Of a DNA stretch of 64,000 nt, positions 46,670-55,872 are shown piece after piece. Source of the DNA: DATKDF01 sp963752045 (GTDB taxonomy: Bacteria > Acidobacteriota > Vicinamibacteria > Vicinamibacterales > SCN-69-37); NCBI GenBank assembly GCA_963752045.1, contig CAVVWN010000002.1, forward strand, positions 42,693 through 106,692. Direction: 5' to 3'. Position 1 is the stretch's first letter, and the number at the start of each line of letters is the position of its first letter. Made by a program: the position numbers and the translations under genes. Under the pieces are notes generated by a model. It did not search any database and had not been told where the DNA came from. It saw nothing but the letters and a program-made list of their open reading frames with translations.

Positions 46670-47002
46670 TCACGATTCCCTCTTCGGCCCGACGCTTCGT
46701 TCCACCCAGCGCAGGTAATCCTCGCTCCCGTCGATAACAGGAATGACAAGGAACTCGGGCACTTCGTAGGGGTGTCTGGCCCGCACGAGCTCCCAGAGGG
46801 CGTCGGCGTGCTCGGACGTGGTTTTGATGATGAGTTGCTGTTCCTGGTCGATCTGGGGCACGCCTTGCCAGGTGTAGACCGAGCGGATGCCGGGAACGAT
46901 GTTGACGCAGGCGGCCAGGCCCGAGCCGACGAGCTCCTGGGCAAACGGCGTCGCCTCGAAATCACCGGGGAGCGTCGTGACGGCCATGACGAGTTCACTC
47001 AT
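46670..47002 (-). CDS. cutA: CutA1 divalent-cation tolerance protein
   Basis: 110 residues. VAACVNIVPGIRSVYTW-like LAACVNIVPGIRSVYTWQG, EQQLIIKTTSEHADALWELVRARHPYEVPEFLVIPV and DYLRWVE are the trimeric CutA family marks. The role in copper tolerance is disputed. Stop codon abuts the repeat element. Confidence 0.92.
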   Translation of the reverse strand: MSELVMAVTTLPGDFEATPFAQELVGSGLAACVNIVPGIRSVYTWQGVPQIDQEQQLIIKTTSEHADALWELVRARHPYEVPEFLVIPVIDGSEDYLRWVERSVGPKRES

Positions 47003-47056
47003 GCGCGTATTTTCCTCTTGTACGGGCGAAAGAAAACTGATAAAAGAAGGACGTTC

Positions 47057-47455
47057 ATGATCCCGGACCCGGCCACCCCGTCGCATGAAGATCGTCCACC
47101 GAGTCGCCGTGCGCGTCGGCGGCTCGAGCCGGCGCATGCCGTCCGCGCGCGCCGGCGCCGCCTGCTCGGCTGGGCGGTGTTCGGGGTGTCGTGCCTGCTG
47201 ATGGTCAACGCTCTCGTCGGCGACAACGGCTACCTGGCCACGGTGAGGGCCCAGCGGGAATACGACGCGCTCGAGGCGAGCCTGGCGAAGATCCGTTACG
47301 AGAATCTGCAGCTGCGCAACGGCATCCGGCGCATGCACGACGACCTGACGGCGCTCGAGGAAGTGGCCCGGGGTGAGCACGGCCTGATGCGGCCGGGCGA
47401 GACCGTCGTGATTCTGAAAGACCCCTCCAGAGACACACCCGCCCCCAACCGGTAG
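47057..47455 (+). CDS. FtsB/DivIC-family septum protein
   Basis: 132 residues: an Arg-rich cytoplasmic tail, one membrane helix (AVFGVSCLLMVNALVG), then a coiled coil (LEASLAKIRYENLQLRNGIRRMHDDLTALEEVARGEHGLMRPGE). The RxEhGlxrpgE ending is the FtsB/DivIC signature. It would link FtsL and FtsQ in the divisome. ATG 47057 follows AAGGA. Divergent from cutA. Confidence 0.8.
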   Translation: MIPDPATPSHEDRPPSRRARRRLEPAHAVRARRRRLLGWAVFGVSCLLMVNALVGDNGYLATVRAQREYDALEASLAKIRYENLQLRNGIRRMHDDLTALEEVARGEHGLMRPGETVVILKDPSRDTPAPNR

Positions 47456-47497
47456 ACCCGGGACGTCGGGCAGCGAATCGGAAGAGCAAACGCGAAA

Positions 47498-47523
47498 GGG
47501 GTTACGACCCGTGTCGTAACCCC
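47498..47523. terminator. Bidirectional terminator hairpin
   Basis: GGGGTTACGAC and GTCGTAACCCC form a perfect 11-bp stem with a CCGT loop between the convergent ftsB-like and cold-shock genes. AAA precedes it and no long T run follows. Confidence 0.7.
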
Positions 47524-47547
47524 CTCGAGGACAACCGGCCGCAGAGC

Positions 47548-47748
47548 CTAGGAGGCCCTGACGTTCTCGGCGCGCGGCCCCTTCGGGCCCTGCCCAGGCT
47601 CGAACGTCACCGTCGCGCCCTCGCGAAGGCTGTCGAACGACTCGCAGGACGACTGGTGGAAGAAGTACTCCTGCCCGTCGGCCGCTGCTACGAATCCAAA
47701 ACCCTTTTCACTCACCAACCGCTTGATCGTGCCCTGCACTGCTGCCAT
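47548..47748 (-). CDS. Cold-shock domain protein
   Basis: 66 residues. GTIKRLVSEKGFGFVAAADGQEYFFHQSSC carries RNP1 (KGFGFV) and RNP2 (YFFHQS). RNA chaperone family. ATG 47748 is preceded by GGGAGG. Its start lies inside the upstream cold-shock gene. Confidence 0.9.
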   Translation of the reverse strand: MAAVQGTIKRLVSEKGFGFVAAADGQEYFFHQSSCESFDSLREGATVTFEPGQGPKGPRAENVRAS

Positions 47749-47971
47749 GTGACCTCCCTGGTCTGGCTCGACGGTCGAGACGCACTCGAACCGCACGTGG
47801 TCCACTGATAGGGTCGGCGACCAGGTCGAAACGCACTTCGACACGGGCCTCCAACTCGTCGTACTTCGTACCCCGGAGGTCGCTCTTGTGAAAGAACACC
47901 TCCTGCCCGCTGGACGCGCGTATGAAACCGCACCCTCCGGCCCGGACGATCTTCGTAATACGCCCGGTCAT
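47708..47971 (-). CDS. Second cold-shock-domain protein, overlapping
   Basis: 87 residues. GRITKIVRAGGCGFIRASSGQEVFFHKSDL is a divergent cold-shock domain in which RNP1 is GCGFIR. The last 15 or so residues overlap the first 41 bases of the downstream gene in another frame, so both are probably translated from one mRNA. Confidence 0.75.
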   Translation of the reverse strand: MTGRITKIVRAGGCGFIRASSGQEVFFHKSDLRGTKYDELEARVEVRFDLVADPISGPRAVRVRLDRRARPGRSHGSSAGHDQAVGE

Positions 47972-48230
47972 CGGGTCACGTGGATGATCTGCGTGCCGGT
48001 GAGAGACATAAGCGCTCCGGGGCCGGAAAGATGGGCCCGTCGGCGCGCACGCGATTGGCGTGCTGAGCGACGTGAATCAGGGCTCAGCTTAGGGCGAACG
48101 AGGGGACAGCATACCACGGTACGGCCCTGGTGGGTCTTTCGGGCCGCAAGCGGGCCCGCGGCGGCCGGACACGGTGCCGGCCGTCGCCTTGCCCCGGTCC
48201 CGCCCGCCGGATACCCTACGGCCTCCGGCC

Positions 48231-49775
48231 ATGCTCAATCTGGCGGTCTTACTCGACGACACGGCCCGCCGCCACGCGGACGCTCCGGCGTTCGTGCTGG
48301 GCGACCACCGGCTCACCTACGCCGGCCTGGACCGGTCGGCACGGCAGGTGGCCGGCGTGCTCGCCGCCCTCGGCGTGCAGCCGGGCCACAAGGTCGCGCT
48401 CACCTGTCCGAACCTGCCGTGGTTCCCGGTGGCCTACTACGGCATCCTCAAGGCCGGCGCCGTCGTCGTCCCGCTCAACGTGCTGTTCAAGCGGCGGGAG
48501 ATCGCCTACCACCTGGCCGACAGCGAGGCTCGCGTCCACCTCTGCTTCGAGGGCACCGATGCGCTGCCGATGGCCGTCGAGGGCCGGGCCGGCTTCGACG
48601 AGGCGCCGGCCTGCGAGCACTTCGTGGTGATTTCCGCCCGCGACGAGACCTCGTCGGCCGGCGGCGGCCCGACACTCCAGTCTCTTCTGGCCGGCGCGTC
48701 TGTCGACTGGTCCACAACCGCGACCGGCCCTGACGACACGGCCGTCATCCTCTACACGTCGGGCACGACCGGCACGCCCAAGGGCGCCGAGCTCACGCAC
48801 AGCAACATGGTGCTGAACGCGATGATCTCGGCCGAGCTTTTCGACCTCCAGGCGGGTTCGCGCTGGCTGACGGCGCTGCCGCTCTTCCATTCGTTCGGGC
48901 AGACGGTCCAGATGAACGCCGGTATGCTGCGTGGCGCAACGAACGTCCTGCTGCCCCGCTTCGAGCCGGGCGCGGCGCTCGCTGCGTTCGGCGGCCAGGC
49001 CATCACCCACTTTGCGGGCGTGCCGACGATGTACTGGTCTCTGCTGGCGCATGCCGACGCCCAGGGCATCGATCCCGCCCGCGCTGCGCCCAACCTCGAG
49101 TGCGCCGTGTCGGGCGGCGCCGCGCTGCCTTTGCAGGTCCTGAGGGACTTCGAGGCGCGTTTCGGCGTCCCCATTCTCGAGGGGTATGGCCTGTCCGAAA
49201 CGTCGCCGGTCGCGAGCTTCAACCAGCGGGACCGGGTGAGAAAGCCCGGGTCCATCGGCACGCCGGTCTGGGGCGTCGAGATGCGAGTCGCGGACGCGGA
49301 GGACCGGGACGTGGCGCCGGGCGAGCCGGGAGAAGTCCTGATACGCGGCCACAACATCATGAAGGGCTACTACCGCCGCCCCGAGGCGACCGCCGAAGCG
49401 ATGCGCGGGGGCTGGTTCCATTCGGGCGATGTCGCGCGCCAGGACGAGGACGGGTACTTCTACATCGTCGACCGGACCAAGGATCTGATCATCCGCGGCG
49501 GGTGCAACGTGTACCCGCGCGAGGTTGAAGAGGTGCTGATGGAGCATCCGGCCGTCTCGCTCGTGGCGGTCGTCGGCGTACCCGACGAGCAGTACGGGGA
49601 GGAAGTGAAGGCGTTCGTCGTGGCGAAGCCTGGAGCCGCGCTCGCCGAGGCGGACGTCACCGCGTGGTGCCGCGAGCGGATTGCCTCGTTCAAGGTGCCG
49701 CGCAAAGTCGAGTTCCGGGAGAGCCTGCCGATGACGGCGACGGGCAAGATCCTGAAGACGGAACTTCGAGGCTGA
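48231..49775 (+). CDS. Long-chain acyl-CoA ligase (AMP-forming)
   Basis: 514 residues of the ANL superfamily. P-loop AVILYTSGTTGTPKGAELTH, LEGYGLSETSPVASFN (A5), GWFHSGDVARQDEDGYFYIVDRTKDLIIRGG (A7-A8) and catalytic Lys in PMTATGKILKTELRG are intact. It activates a fatty acid as acyl-AMP then acyl-CoA. ATG 48231 is the natural start; the 259 bp upstream hold no gene. Confidence 0.9.
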   Translation: MLNLAVLLDDTARRHADAPAFVLGDHRLTYAGLDRSARQVAGVLAALGVQPGHKVALTCPNLPWFPVAYYGILKAGAVVVPLNVLFKRREIAYHLADSEARVHLCFEGTDALPMAVEGRAGFDEAPACEHFVVISARDETSSAGGGPTLQSLLAGASVDWSTTATGPDDTAVILYTSGTTGTPKGAELTHSNMVLNAMISAELFDLQAGSRWLTALPLFHSFGQTVQMNAGMLRGATNVLLPRFEPGAALAAFGGQAITHFAGVPTMYWSLLAHADAQGIDPARAAPNLECAVSGGAALPLQVLRDFEARFGVPILEGYGLSETSPVASFNQRDRVRKPGSIGTPVWGVEMRVADAEDRDVAPGEPGEVLIRGHNIMKGYYRRPEATAEAMRGGWFHSGDVARQDEDGYFYIVDRTKDLIIRGGCNVYPREVEEVLMEHPAVSLVAVVGVPDEQYGEEVKAFVVAKPGAALAEADVTAWCRERIASFKVPRKVEFRESLPMTATGKILKTELRG

Positions 49776-49815
49776 GGAGCGAGAAAGCCGACGATCCGGC
49801 CGCCCCACACGAAGA

Positions 49816-49846
49816 ACCCCGCGTGCCGTACGACGGCACGCGGGGT
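49816..49846. terminator. Bidirectional terminator hairpin
   Basis: A perfect 14-bp stem, ACCCCGCGTGCCGT with ACGGCACGCGGGGT, and a three-base loop lie between the convergent acyl-CoA ligase and TonB receptor genes. No T tract. Confidence 0.7.
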
Positions 49847-49877
49847 GAGTCAGCCGCGGGTCCCGAGCCCGCGGGGG

Positions 49878-52800
49878 TCAGAAGAGCAACTTGAAGCTGA
49901 AGCGGATCAGCCGGGGGCCCTGGAAGGCACTCGACTGCAGGAACCGCGGGTCGATGACGATGTTCGCCGGACCGAGGTTCGCAATCTCCTGATCGAAGTT
50001 GATCTGGCCCGCGTAGAAATCGGGTTCGTCAAAATCGACCGCTTCGCCGGATGCCAACTGCGTCCGGAACTTGTCGGTTTCCCCGCTCTGGTTGAACAGG
50101 TTCTCGATGTTCATGCCGACCTGGAAGCCCAGCTGCCCACTGAAATTGAAGCGGTGCTGGATGAAGATCCCCGTCTCACTGAACACGGCCGTGCGGCCGT
50201 CGCTCAACCGGCCCTTGTACTGGATCGGGAAGTTGTTCCCCTGAATGGCCGCCGCCTCTCGTGTCACGGGCACGCCGCTCGCAGCATAGAAGTTGAGACC
50301 AATCGTGGTGCCGAACGTGAAGTCGTAGAAGCCCTGCAGCTTGAACTGGTGCGGGCGGTCGGTCGCGAGGCGACCGTAGACCGGCTGCCCGTCGTCGCCG
50401 AAGGCCATCAGCGGGTAGTCGAAGTTGCGGCCGACGTTCGGGCTGGTGCGGCCGTTCTCGTCAGACTGCGACAGGCCCGAGTAGTTGCCGTAGAGCTTCG
50501 AGAACGTGTAGGTGGTACGCACGGTCCAGTTGTTCGAGAGCCGCTTGTCGAACAGGAACTCGACCGCATCGTAGTCACGGACGGCCTTGGGAAACGGGAT
50601 GGCTGTCGTGCCGCCGGAAGGGAAGAAGTCCTTGGCGGCGCCGAACCCCGGGTTGCCGATCGTGTAGATCTCATTGAAGTTCTCGTCGAGGGCTCCGACG
50701 TCCTCGATGGCAACGTCCACCTGCTTGTGGATGTAGCGCACGCCCACGGCCATGCGACTGCCGATCTGGCGCTCGATCCCGAACGAAGCCTCCTGCAGCT
50801 TCATCGGCTTGAGGTTCGGATCAATCGTCTCCGAGTCCGGTGCATTCGACGGATGCCGGAAGTCGACCGGTCCTCGGATGAGCGTTCCGTCACATGCCGG
50901 CGGGCAGCTGGGGGAGACGATCAGGTTCGGGTAGTCCGGCCGATCCAGCGTGTAGTAGTACTCGAGCCACTTGTCGCCGCCGAACGAGCCACGGGGCAGC
51001 TCCATCTTGAAGATGTCGTAGAAGACGCCCCAGTTACCGTAGACCTTGGTCCTGCCGTCGCCGTTGACGTCCCAGGCGAAGCCGAGCCGCGGCGCGAACT
51101 TGTCACCGAAGCCCCACTTGACGGCCACGTCGGAGATGCCCTCGGCCGTCGTGTACGACGGCACCGACTCGTTCTCGGTCCGGATGCCGAGGTTGAGCGT
51201 CAGCCGGTTGGAAATCGTCCAGCTGTCCTGGATGAACAGGCCGACGTTCGTGTTGCTGATGTCCCCCTGCGTGATGAAGCCCAGCTTGGGGTTCACCCCG
51301 TTGCTGCGCACCCGGTAGTAGCCGTATTCGCCGCGCTGGCCGCTCAGCGTGCGGTCCCAGAACAGCAACACACGGTTGCCGGTCTCACCTGAAAGGACGT
51401 CGTTGGCGATCGTGTCGAACTGCATGCCACCACGAAGCACGTGCTGGCCGCCCGCCTCCCCGTACCACGTGGCGTCAACCTGGAAGTTGGTCCGCTTGTA
51501 GATGTTCCGGTTGGTACCGAAATTGGTCACGAGGTTGGAGAATCCGACGATGTTCTGGTACTCGGGCGGCACACCCGCCTGTCCGATGTTCGACGTCTGA
51601 TAGATGAAGCGCGGCCCCTCCGGAATCCCCTCGGTGAACGCGTTCTGTTTGTAGTAGCCGCCCCGCACTCCGACCGTGAAGGTGCTCGTCGGTACCCAGT
51701 CGAAGTTGCCCGAGAACGACCAGTTCGGGTTGACGTTGTTCGTGTCGAACAGCGCGGTCGGCGCGGTCGAGCCGTTCTCGTCCGACAGCGACTGGCTGGG
51801 CAGGGTGCCCGTGGTCTTGCTGCTGCTGAGGTTGTAGGCCACCTTCAACCGCATGCTGTCGACCGGCTGCGCCGTGACGTTGCTGCTGGAATTGTGACGG
51901 ACGAAGTCCTGGGTCTTCGTGACCCTCGTGCCGTCGCTCAGATTGGACGTCCGGTCCGTAGACTGCACCTGCGGCAGATAGCTCGTGAAGAACCAGAGCT
52001 GGTTCACCATGATCGGCCCGCCGAACGTGAAGCCGATATCGGCATTCGTGTACGGGTCCTCGTCGAACGTCACGTACTCGGCCTTGGTCGAATCGGTCGG
52101 CACACGCCGCAGCGTCCTGCGAGGACTGGCCTCGAGCCCCGAGCCGGCGATGTACATGCCCACGTCGCCGCTGAACCGGTTCGAGCCGCTCTTGGTGACG
52201 ACGTTGATCACGCCGCCCGTCGAACCGCCGAACTCGGCCTCGTAGCCCGACGACTTCACCTGCAACTCGCCGATGAAGTCGACCGTCAGCCGCTTGCCCT
52301 GCGTGCCATTCTGCGGGTTGGTCGTCTCGACGCCGTCGACGATGTAGCGGTTCTCCGACGCACTCGATCCGTCAATCGAGATGCCTCCGGACCGCGATTC
52401 CTGGTTGGCGCCTGGGGCGGCCGTGACGAATGACGAGAAGTCGCGACCACCGGGCAGCTTCGCGAGAAGCTCCTGGTCGATGCTGAAGCTCTTGGCGCTC
52501 TGCTTGGAGGCGATGAGTGGCGACTCGGCCGTGACCTGAATGGTCTCGGCGACGCCGCCCGGGTTGAGGGCGAGATCGACGGTCAGCAACTGACCGAGAC
52601 GAAGGTCGACCTGTTCGACTCTGGCCGCTGAGAAACCCTGCAGCCTGGCCGTCACGTTGTACAGCCCCGGTAGCAGACCGACGAATCGGTAGACTCCGGA
52701 TGCGTCGGCGACCGTGGTCCCGACGATTGCGCCACGCGCGATGCTCTCGACCTCGAGGGTGGCCCCCGGCAGCACGGCGCCGGAAGCGTCTCGAACGGTG

Positions 52801-52889
52801 CCTGAAATAGTACCCGTCTGTTCCTGGGCAGCTGCTGGCACTGCCGCAAGCAGGGCCAGCAACGTCGCAAGGGCGAAGATCCTCCTCAT
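49878..52889 (-). CDS. TonB-dependent receptor, Oar-like
   Basis: 1003 residues. Signal peptide ending AAVPAAAQEQ, carboxypeptidase-regulatory domain (GTISGTVRDASGAVLPGATLEV), plug (DFSSFVTAAPGANQ, YIVDGVETTNPQNGTQGKRL, FGGSTGGVINVVTKSGSN) and a long barrel ending IRFSFKLLF. It resembles the Oar-like receptors expanded in Acidobacteria; ligand unknown. ATG 52889 follows GGAGGAG. The frame is intact, unlike the receptor at 7860. Confidence 0.9.
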   Translation of the reverse strand: MRRIFALATLLALLAAVPAAAQEQTGTISGTVRDASGAVLPGATLEVESIARGAIVGTTVADASGVYRFVGLLPGLYNVTARLQGFSAARVEQVDLRLGQLLTVDLALNPGGVAETIQVTAESPLIASKQSAKSFSIDQELLAKLPGGRDFSSFVTAAPGANQESRSGGISIDGSSASENRYIVDGVETTNPQNGTQGKRLTVDFIGELQVKSSGYEAEFGGSTGGVINVVTKSGSNRFSGDVGMYIAGSGLEASPRRTLRRVPTDSTKAEYVTFDEDPYTNADIGFTFGGPIMVNQLWFFTSYLPQVQSTDRTSNLSDGTRVTKTQDFVRHNSSSNVTAQPVDSMRLKVAYNLSSSKTTGTLPSQSLSDENGSTAPTALFDTNNVNPNWSFSGNFDWVPTSTFTVGVRGGYYKQNAFTEGIPEGPRFIYQTSNIGQAGVPPEYQNIVGFSNLVTNFGTNRNIYKRTNFQVDATWYGEAGGQHVLRGGMQFDTIANDVLSGETGNRVLLFWDRTLSGQRGEYGYYRVRSNGVNPKLGFITQGDISNTNVGLFIQDSWTISNRLTLNLGIRTENESVPSYTTAEGISDVAVKWGFGDKFAPRLGFAWDVNGDGRTKVYGNWGVFYDIFKMELPRGSFGGDKWLEYYYTLDRPDYPNLIVSPSCPPACDGTLIRGPVDFRHPSNAPDSETIDPNLKPMKLQEASFGIERQIGSRMAVGVRYIHKQVDVAIEDVGALDENFNEIYTIGNPGFGAAKDFFPSGGTTAIPFPKAVRDYDAVEFLFDKRLSNNWTVRTTYTFSKLYGNYSGLSQSDENGRTSPNVGRNFDYPLMAFGDDGQPVYGRLATDRPHQFKLQGFYDFTFGTTIGLNFYAASGVPVTREAAAIQGNNFPIQYKGRLSDGRTAVFSETGIFIQHRFNFSGQLGFQVGMNIENLFNQSGETDKFRTQLASGEAVDFDEPDFYAGQINFDQEIANLGPANIVIDPRFLQSSAFQGPRLIRFSFKLLF

Positions 52890-53530
52890 TCACTCCTCCT
52901 CACCGGCATCGAAAGCGGGCGCCCGGAACGCCGGACTCAGGGGGCGTCCGCGATCGGACACGTCCGGTGAGTGGATAGTGGACCCCGAGAGCCGTGAATG
53001 CAACGTGATTTTTCTTTCTTGCGTTGTCGACCAGGTCGCTCGATGAGAACGAAAACCGCGGGGCTGGCCCCCTGAAAACCGCCTGTATGTCGGCGAATTG
53101 GCATGGAACCGCCCGCGGCATATGGGGACCCCGACCCGGGCCGCCGAGTCTCGGGCTGAATGGCCGCCCTGCGTGAGCAGGCCCTGATCGACCGCCGGCA
53201 CGACGAGCTCGTGGGGCATCGTGCTCGCGCCGGAAGGCGAAGCGCTCGGGACCGTGTTGAAGGGGGACCTGACTCTGGGATGCTGGCGGCCGCACGTCCC
53301 CAGGCCGAAACCGAGGACGTGCGGCGCCAAGTCACGTTGGTTGCGGGGGCGTGCAACCGACGTGATTTGGCGGTCTGGCGCAGCTCCGTCTAGGCGGTAC
53401 TACCGTTTCTTGAGCCGCGCGCGGCGTGCCTCTCCTCCACTCTCGACGTCTCCGCTATTGCTTCCACGTTTCCGGGCGTGCTAAGAAACCAAGTGCTCCC
53501 CCCTGGCATATTACGTACTGGGGAGGGTCT
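52890..53530. other. 641-bp gap, no gene recognised
   Basis: It lies between two divergent genes (TonB receptor and VWFA-related protein). Short open frames exist on both strands but have no ribosome sites or family motifs. It probably holds both promoters; I could not assign -35/-10 boxes. Confidence 0.5.
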
Positions 53531-55219
53531 ATGGCCCAGCGCACGAGCCTCTTGCCAGCGAGACGACCCTCCGGCCCACAGACCGATCAACCTGGATCTT
53601 TGGCGTTCGCCACGTGCAGCCGAAGGCGCCTGAAAGCACAGTTCACCGGCACTTTGGGGATTCTCGGCGTGCTCGCGGTGTGGCCCCTGGCCGCGGGGCC
53701 GAGCAGTTCCGCCCGAAGACCGCAGCAAGCTCCGACGTTCCGCTCGGAAGTGAACGTCGTTCGTCTTGACGTATCGGTTCTCAATGAGAACCGAACTCCT
53801 GTTCGCGGCCTGGACAAGGAGGAGTTCGCGGTCTTCATCGATGGCGTGCTGCAGAGGCTCGTGGATGTGACGGAGGTTCACTACGTGCCCGGCGACGGCA
53901 GCCGTGCCACGCTCCCGGCGTCGCTCGACTTCGTGAGCAATCAGGCACCGCCTACGCGACGGGCGTTCGTCCTCATTCTTGACGATGCGCTGACGCCGGG
54001 CGACCCGTTTGCGCTCCGGTACACGCGGCAGGCGGCACGCGCGTTCGTCGAGGGGCTACACCCCGACGACCTGGTAGCGGTCGTCTTCCCCTGGAACGGG
54101 ACGCACAGCCAGGATTTCACGGCGGACCGCGACCGCACGCTTGCGGCGATCGAGCGGTTTCAGCCCGGGCCGGACAACTTCGACTGGGCGAGGTCTCTTG
54201 GTGCGACGGGCCTCTTGAAAGTGCCTGCGCTTCTGGCCCTCATGCGAACGCTTCGGGACGCGGCCAGACTTCTGAACGGGGTTCCACACCTGCGTGGTGC
54301 GATGGTCCTGATAAGTCCCGGAATCCCGAGCAACACCGTTGAGGATCCACTGGGCCTACGGACTCTAACCGAAGTCGATCACGCCTACCTGACGGAACTG
54401 ACATCGGCAACCGGGGAGATGAGATATGCGCGGATCCCTATTTACGCGCTCAGCAATCGCGGACTAGTCGCTCCCGGCAGCGGCCCCAACCCCTGGAGGG
54501 GCGTCCGAGAAGCGCGGCTGGCGAACGATTTCCTGAAGACAGTCGCCGACAGCGCCGGCGGTTTCGCCGTCGTCGACACAAATGACCCAGTGCGCGGCGT
54601 CGAGCAGGTGCTACTCGAGAACAGTCATCATTATGTGATTGGCTATGAGGCGACCTACCCGCTGCATGATGGCCGGTATCGGCGGCTGGAGATTCGAGTG
54701 AGCCGGCCAGGCGTCACGGTGTTTCCGTCAGGCCGATCGCTCCGCACGCCCAGCCGCGCGGAGCACGAACCCGTGCTGTCACCACGCCTGGCAATGTCGG
54801 GCATCCTACCTGTCGCCGGCGTGCCACTGGCGCTGCGGACGAAAGCAGCCAGCGGCGAACTCGGCCGCGCGAACGTCGCGATCGACTTGGTGATCGGGCC
54901 GATCGACGACGCGGCGGAGAGTGCGGAGGTCGAGTGCGCGGTGTTCCACGCGGGCACCCTGAAAGAGATTACGGCCGTGGCGCGGAACGTCTCGCTCGGA
55001 GGCACCTCCGCGACGGTGGCACGCCTGGCACTGACCGTCCCGCCGGGACGCTACAATCTCCGGTGCGGTGCCTATGTGCCGGCAATTCGCCATGTGGGCA
55101 GCGTCTATGCTCCGCTGGACGTGCCTTCTCGCTCGAAGCTCTTCACGGGTGGGCCTCGGTTCGTCGCCATGGCGCGTGCCGAACACGCGCAGCGCGACGT
55201 CAGACTCTCCGTGAACTGA
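53531..55219 (+). CDS. Acidobacterial VWFA-related protein
   Basis: 562 residues. A hydrophobic export segment (GTLGILGVLAVWPLAAGPS) precedes FRSEVNVVRLDVSVLNENRTPVRGLDKEEFAVFIDGV, the entry domain of the acidobacterial VWFA-related family, then a VWA-like domain (RRAFVLILDDAL, GAMVLISPGIPSN) and a C-terminal beta region. HYVIGYEATYPLHDGRYRRLEIRVSRPGVTV is also typical. The DxSxS metal site is replaced by DDALT. ATG 53531 has GGGGAGGG upstream. Function of the family is unknown; adhesion or sensing at the envelope is guessed. Confidence 0.8.
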   Translation: MAQRTSLLPARRPSGPQTDQPGSLAFATCSRRRLKAQFTGTLGILGVLAVWPLAAGPSSSARRPQQAPTFRSEVNVVRLDVSVLNENRTPVRGLDKEEFAVFIDGVLQRLVDVTEVHYVPGDGSRATLPASLDFVSNQAPPTRRAFVLILDDALTPGDPFALRYTRQAARAFVEGLHPDDLVAVVFPWNGTHSQDFTADRDRTLAAIERFQPGPDNFDWARSLGATGLLKVPALLALMRTLRDAARLLNGVPHLRGAMVLISPGIPSNTVEDPLGLRTLTEVDHAYLTELTSATGEMRYARIPIYALSNRGLVAPGSGPNPWRGVREARLANDFLKTVADSAGGFAVVDTNDPVRGVEQVLLENSHHYVIGYEATYPLHDGRYRRLEIRVSRPGVTVFPSGRSLRTPSRAEHEPVLSPRLAMSGILPVAGVPLALRTKAASGELGRANVAIDLVIGPIDDAAESAEVECAVFHAGTLKEITAVARNVSLGGTSATVARLALTVPPGRYNLRCGAYVPAIRHVGSVYAPLDVPSRSKLFTGGPRFVAMARAEHAQRDVRLSVN

Positions 55220-55382
55220 ACGCGGCAACACCGGCTGACAGGTACCGATCGATGTGCCGCCGTGCAGGGGAGTCGTCACGGCTCAGCCGTCGGGGTGGTT
55301 CCAGCGCTCGGGGCTACCCGTCTGGCGGCGCCTCACGAATCCGAGTCTGGCGGCGACGCGCTGAAAGTCTCGAGCCGTTGCG

Positions 55383-55592
55383 CTAGGCATTCACGACTTC
55401 GGTCGTGTCGGCGGGCAGGATCTTCCCCTGCTCTCCATACTCGGCCTCGATCAGGTCGAAGACGCGACGCAGCTCGTCCAGCGCCTCGTTGCGGGACGCC
55501 ATCAAAGCGTAGCAGCCGGGAATCGACGGAATCTCCGCCACCCAACCGTCGTCCTGGCGGTACAGGACCAGCTTGTAGTCGTCGAAGGTCAT
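55383..55592 (-). CDS. HicB-like antitoxin-family protein
   Basis: 69 residues. YKLVLYRQDDGWVAEIPSIPGCYALMASRNEALDELRRVFDLIEAE is the HicB partial RNase-H fold. There is no C-terminal DNA-binding domain. Upstream, only a broken HicA-like remnant is seen, so it may be an orphan. TATACT on this strand ends eight bases before the ATG, so the mRNA may be leaderless. Confidence 0.75.
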   Translation of the reverse strand: MTFDDYKLVLYRQDDGWVAEIPSIPGCYALMASRNEALDELRRVFDLIEAEYGEQGKILPADTTEVVNA

Positions 55593-55599
55593 CGCCACC

Positions 55600-55622
55600 A
55601 GTATAACGAGACCGACGGTCTC
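55600..55622 (-). promoter_or_regulatory. Possible hicB promoter and operator
   Basis: On the minus strand, GAGACC-gtc-GGTCTC (55622-55608) lies just upstream of TATACT (55605-55600). A dyad overlapping a -10 box suits autoregulation. No -35 box was found. Confidence 0.3.
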
Positions 55623-55760
55623 CTCTGCGCGGCGTCTGTGTGCCGCCGCGCCTTTTGCGGGGTGGCCGACTGCCAGGCGATCGTCGGCCCAGTAGCGCCG
55701 AAGATGCGACTCGCGTTGCGCTGCGGGAAGAACTCGCGGTATCCTCGGCAGCGCCTCGCA
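55600..55760 (-). pseudogene. Possible hicA remnant
   Basis: Pieces that recall HicA (LPRIP, YREFF, then RESHLRRYWADDR) occur in order but in different frames directly upstream of hicB. No start codon or continuous frame remains. Similarity is weak and by eye. Confidence 0.25.
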
Positions 55761-55807
55761 GACGGCCCGTCCACCTGCCTCAGGCCGTCGGTAGTGGTGC
55801 TGATAAG

Positions 55808-55837
55808 CCCTGCCCTGCCCTGCCCTGCCCTGCCCTG
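55808..55837. repeat. CCCTG pentamer repeat, 6 copies
   Basis: Six perfect tandem CCCTG units end 35 bp upstream of the ATG of the sigma-54 activator, within its leader or promoter. Confidence 0.9.
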
Positions 55838-55872
55838 CCTCGGGCAGCGTAGGAGAAACGGAGAACTGAAAG

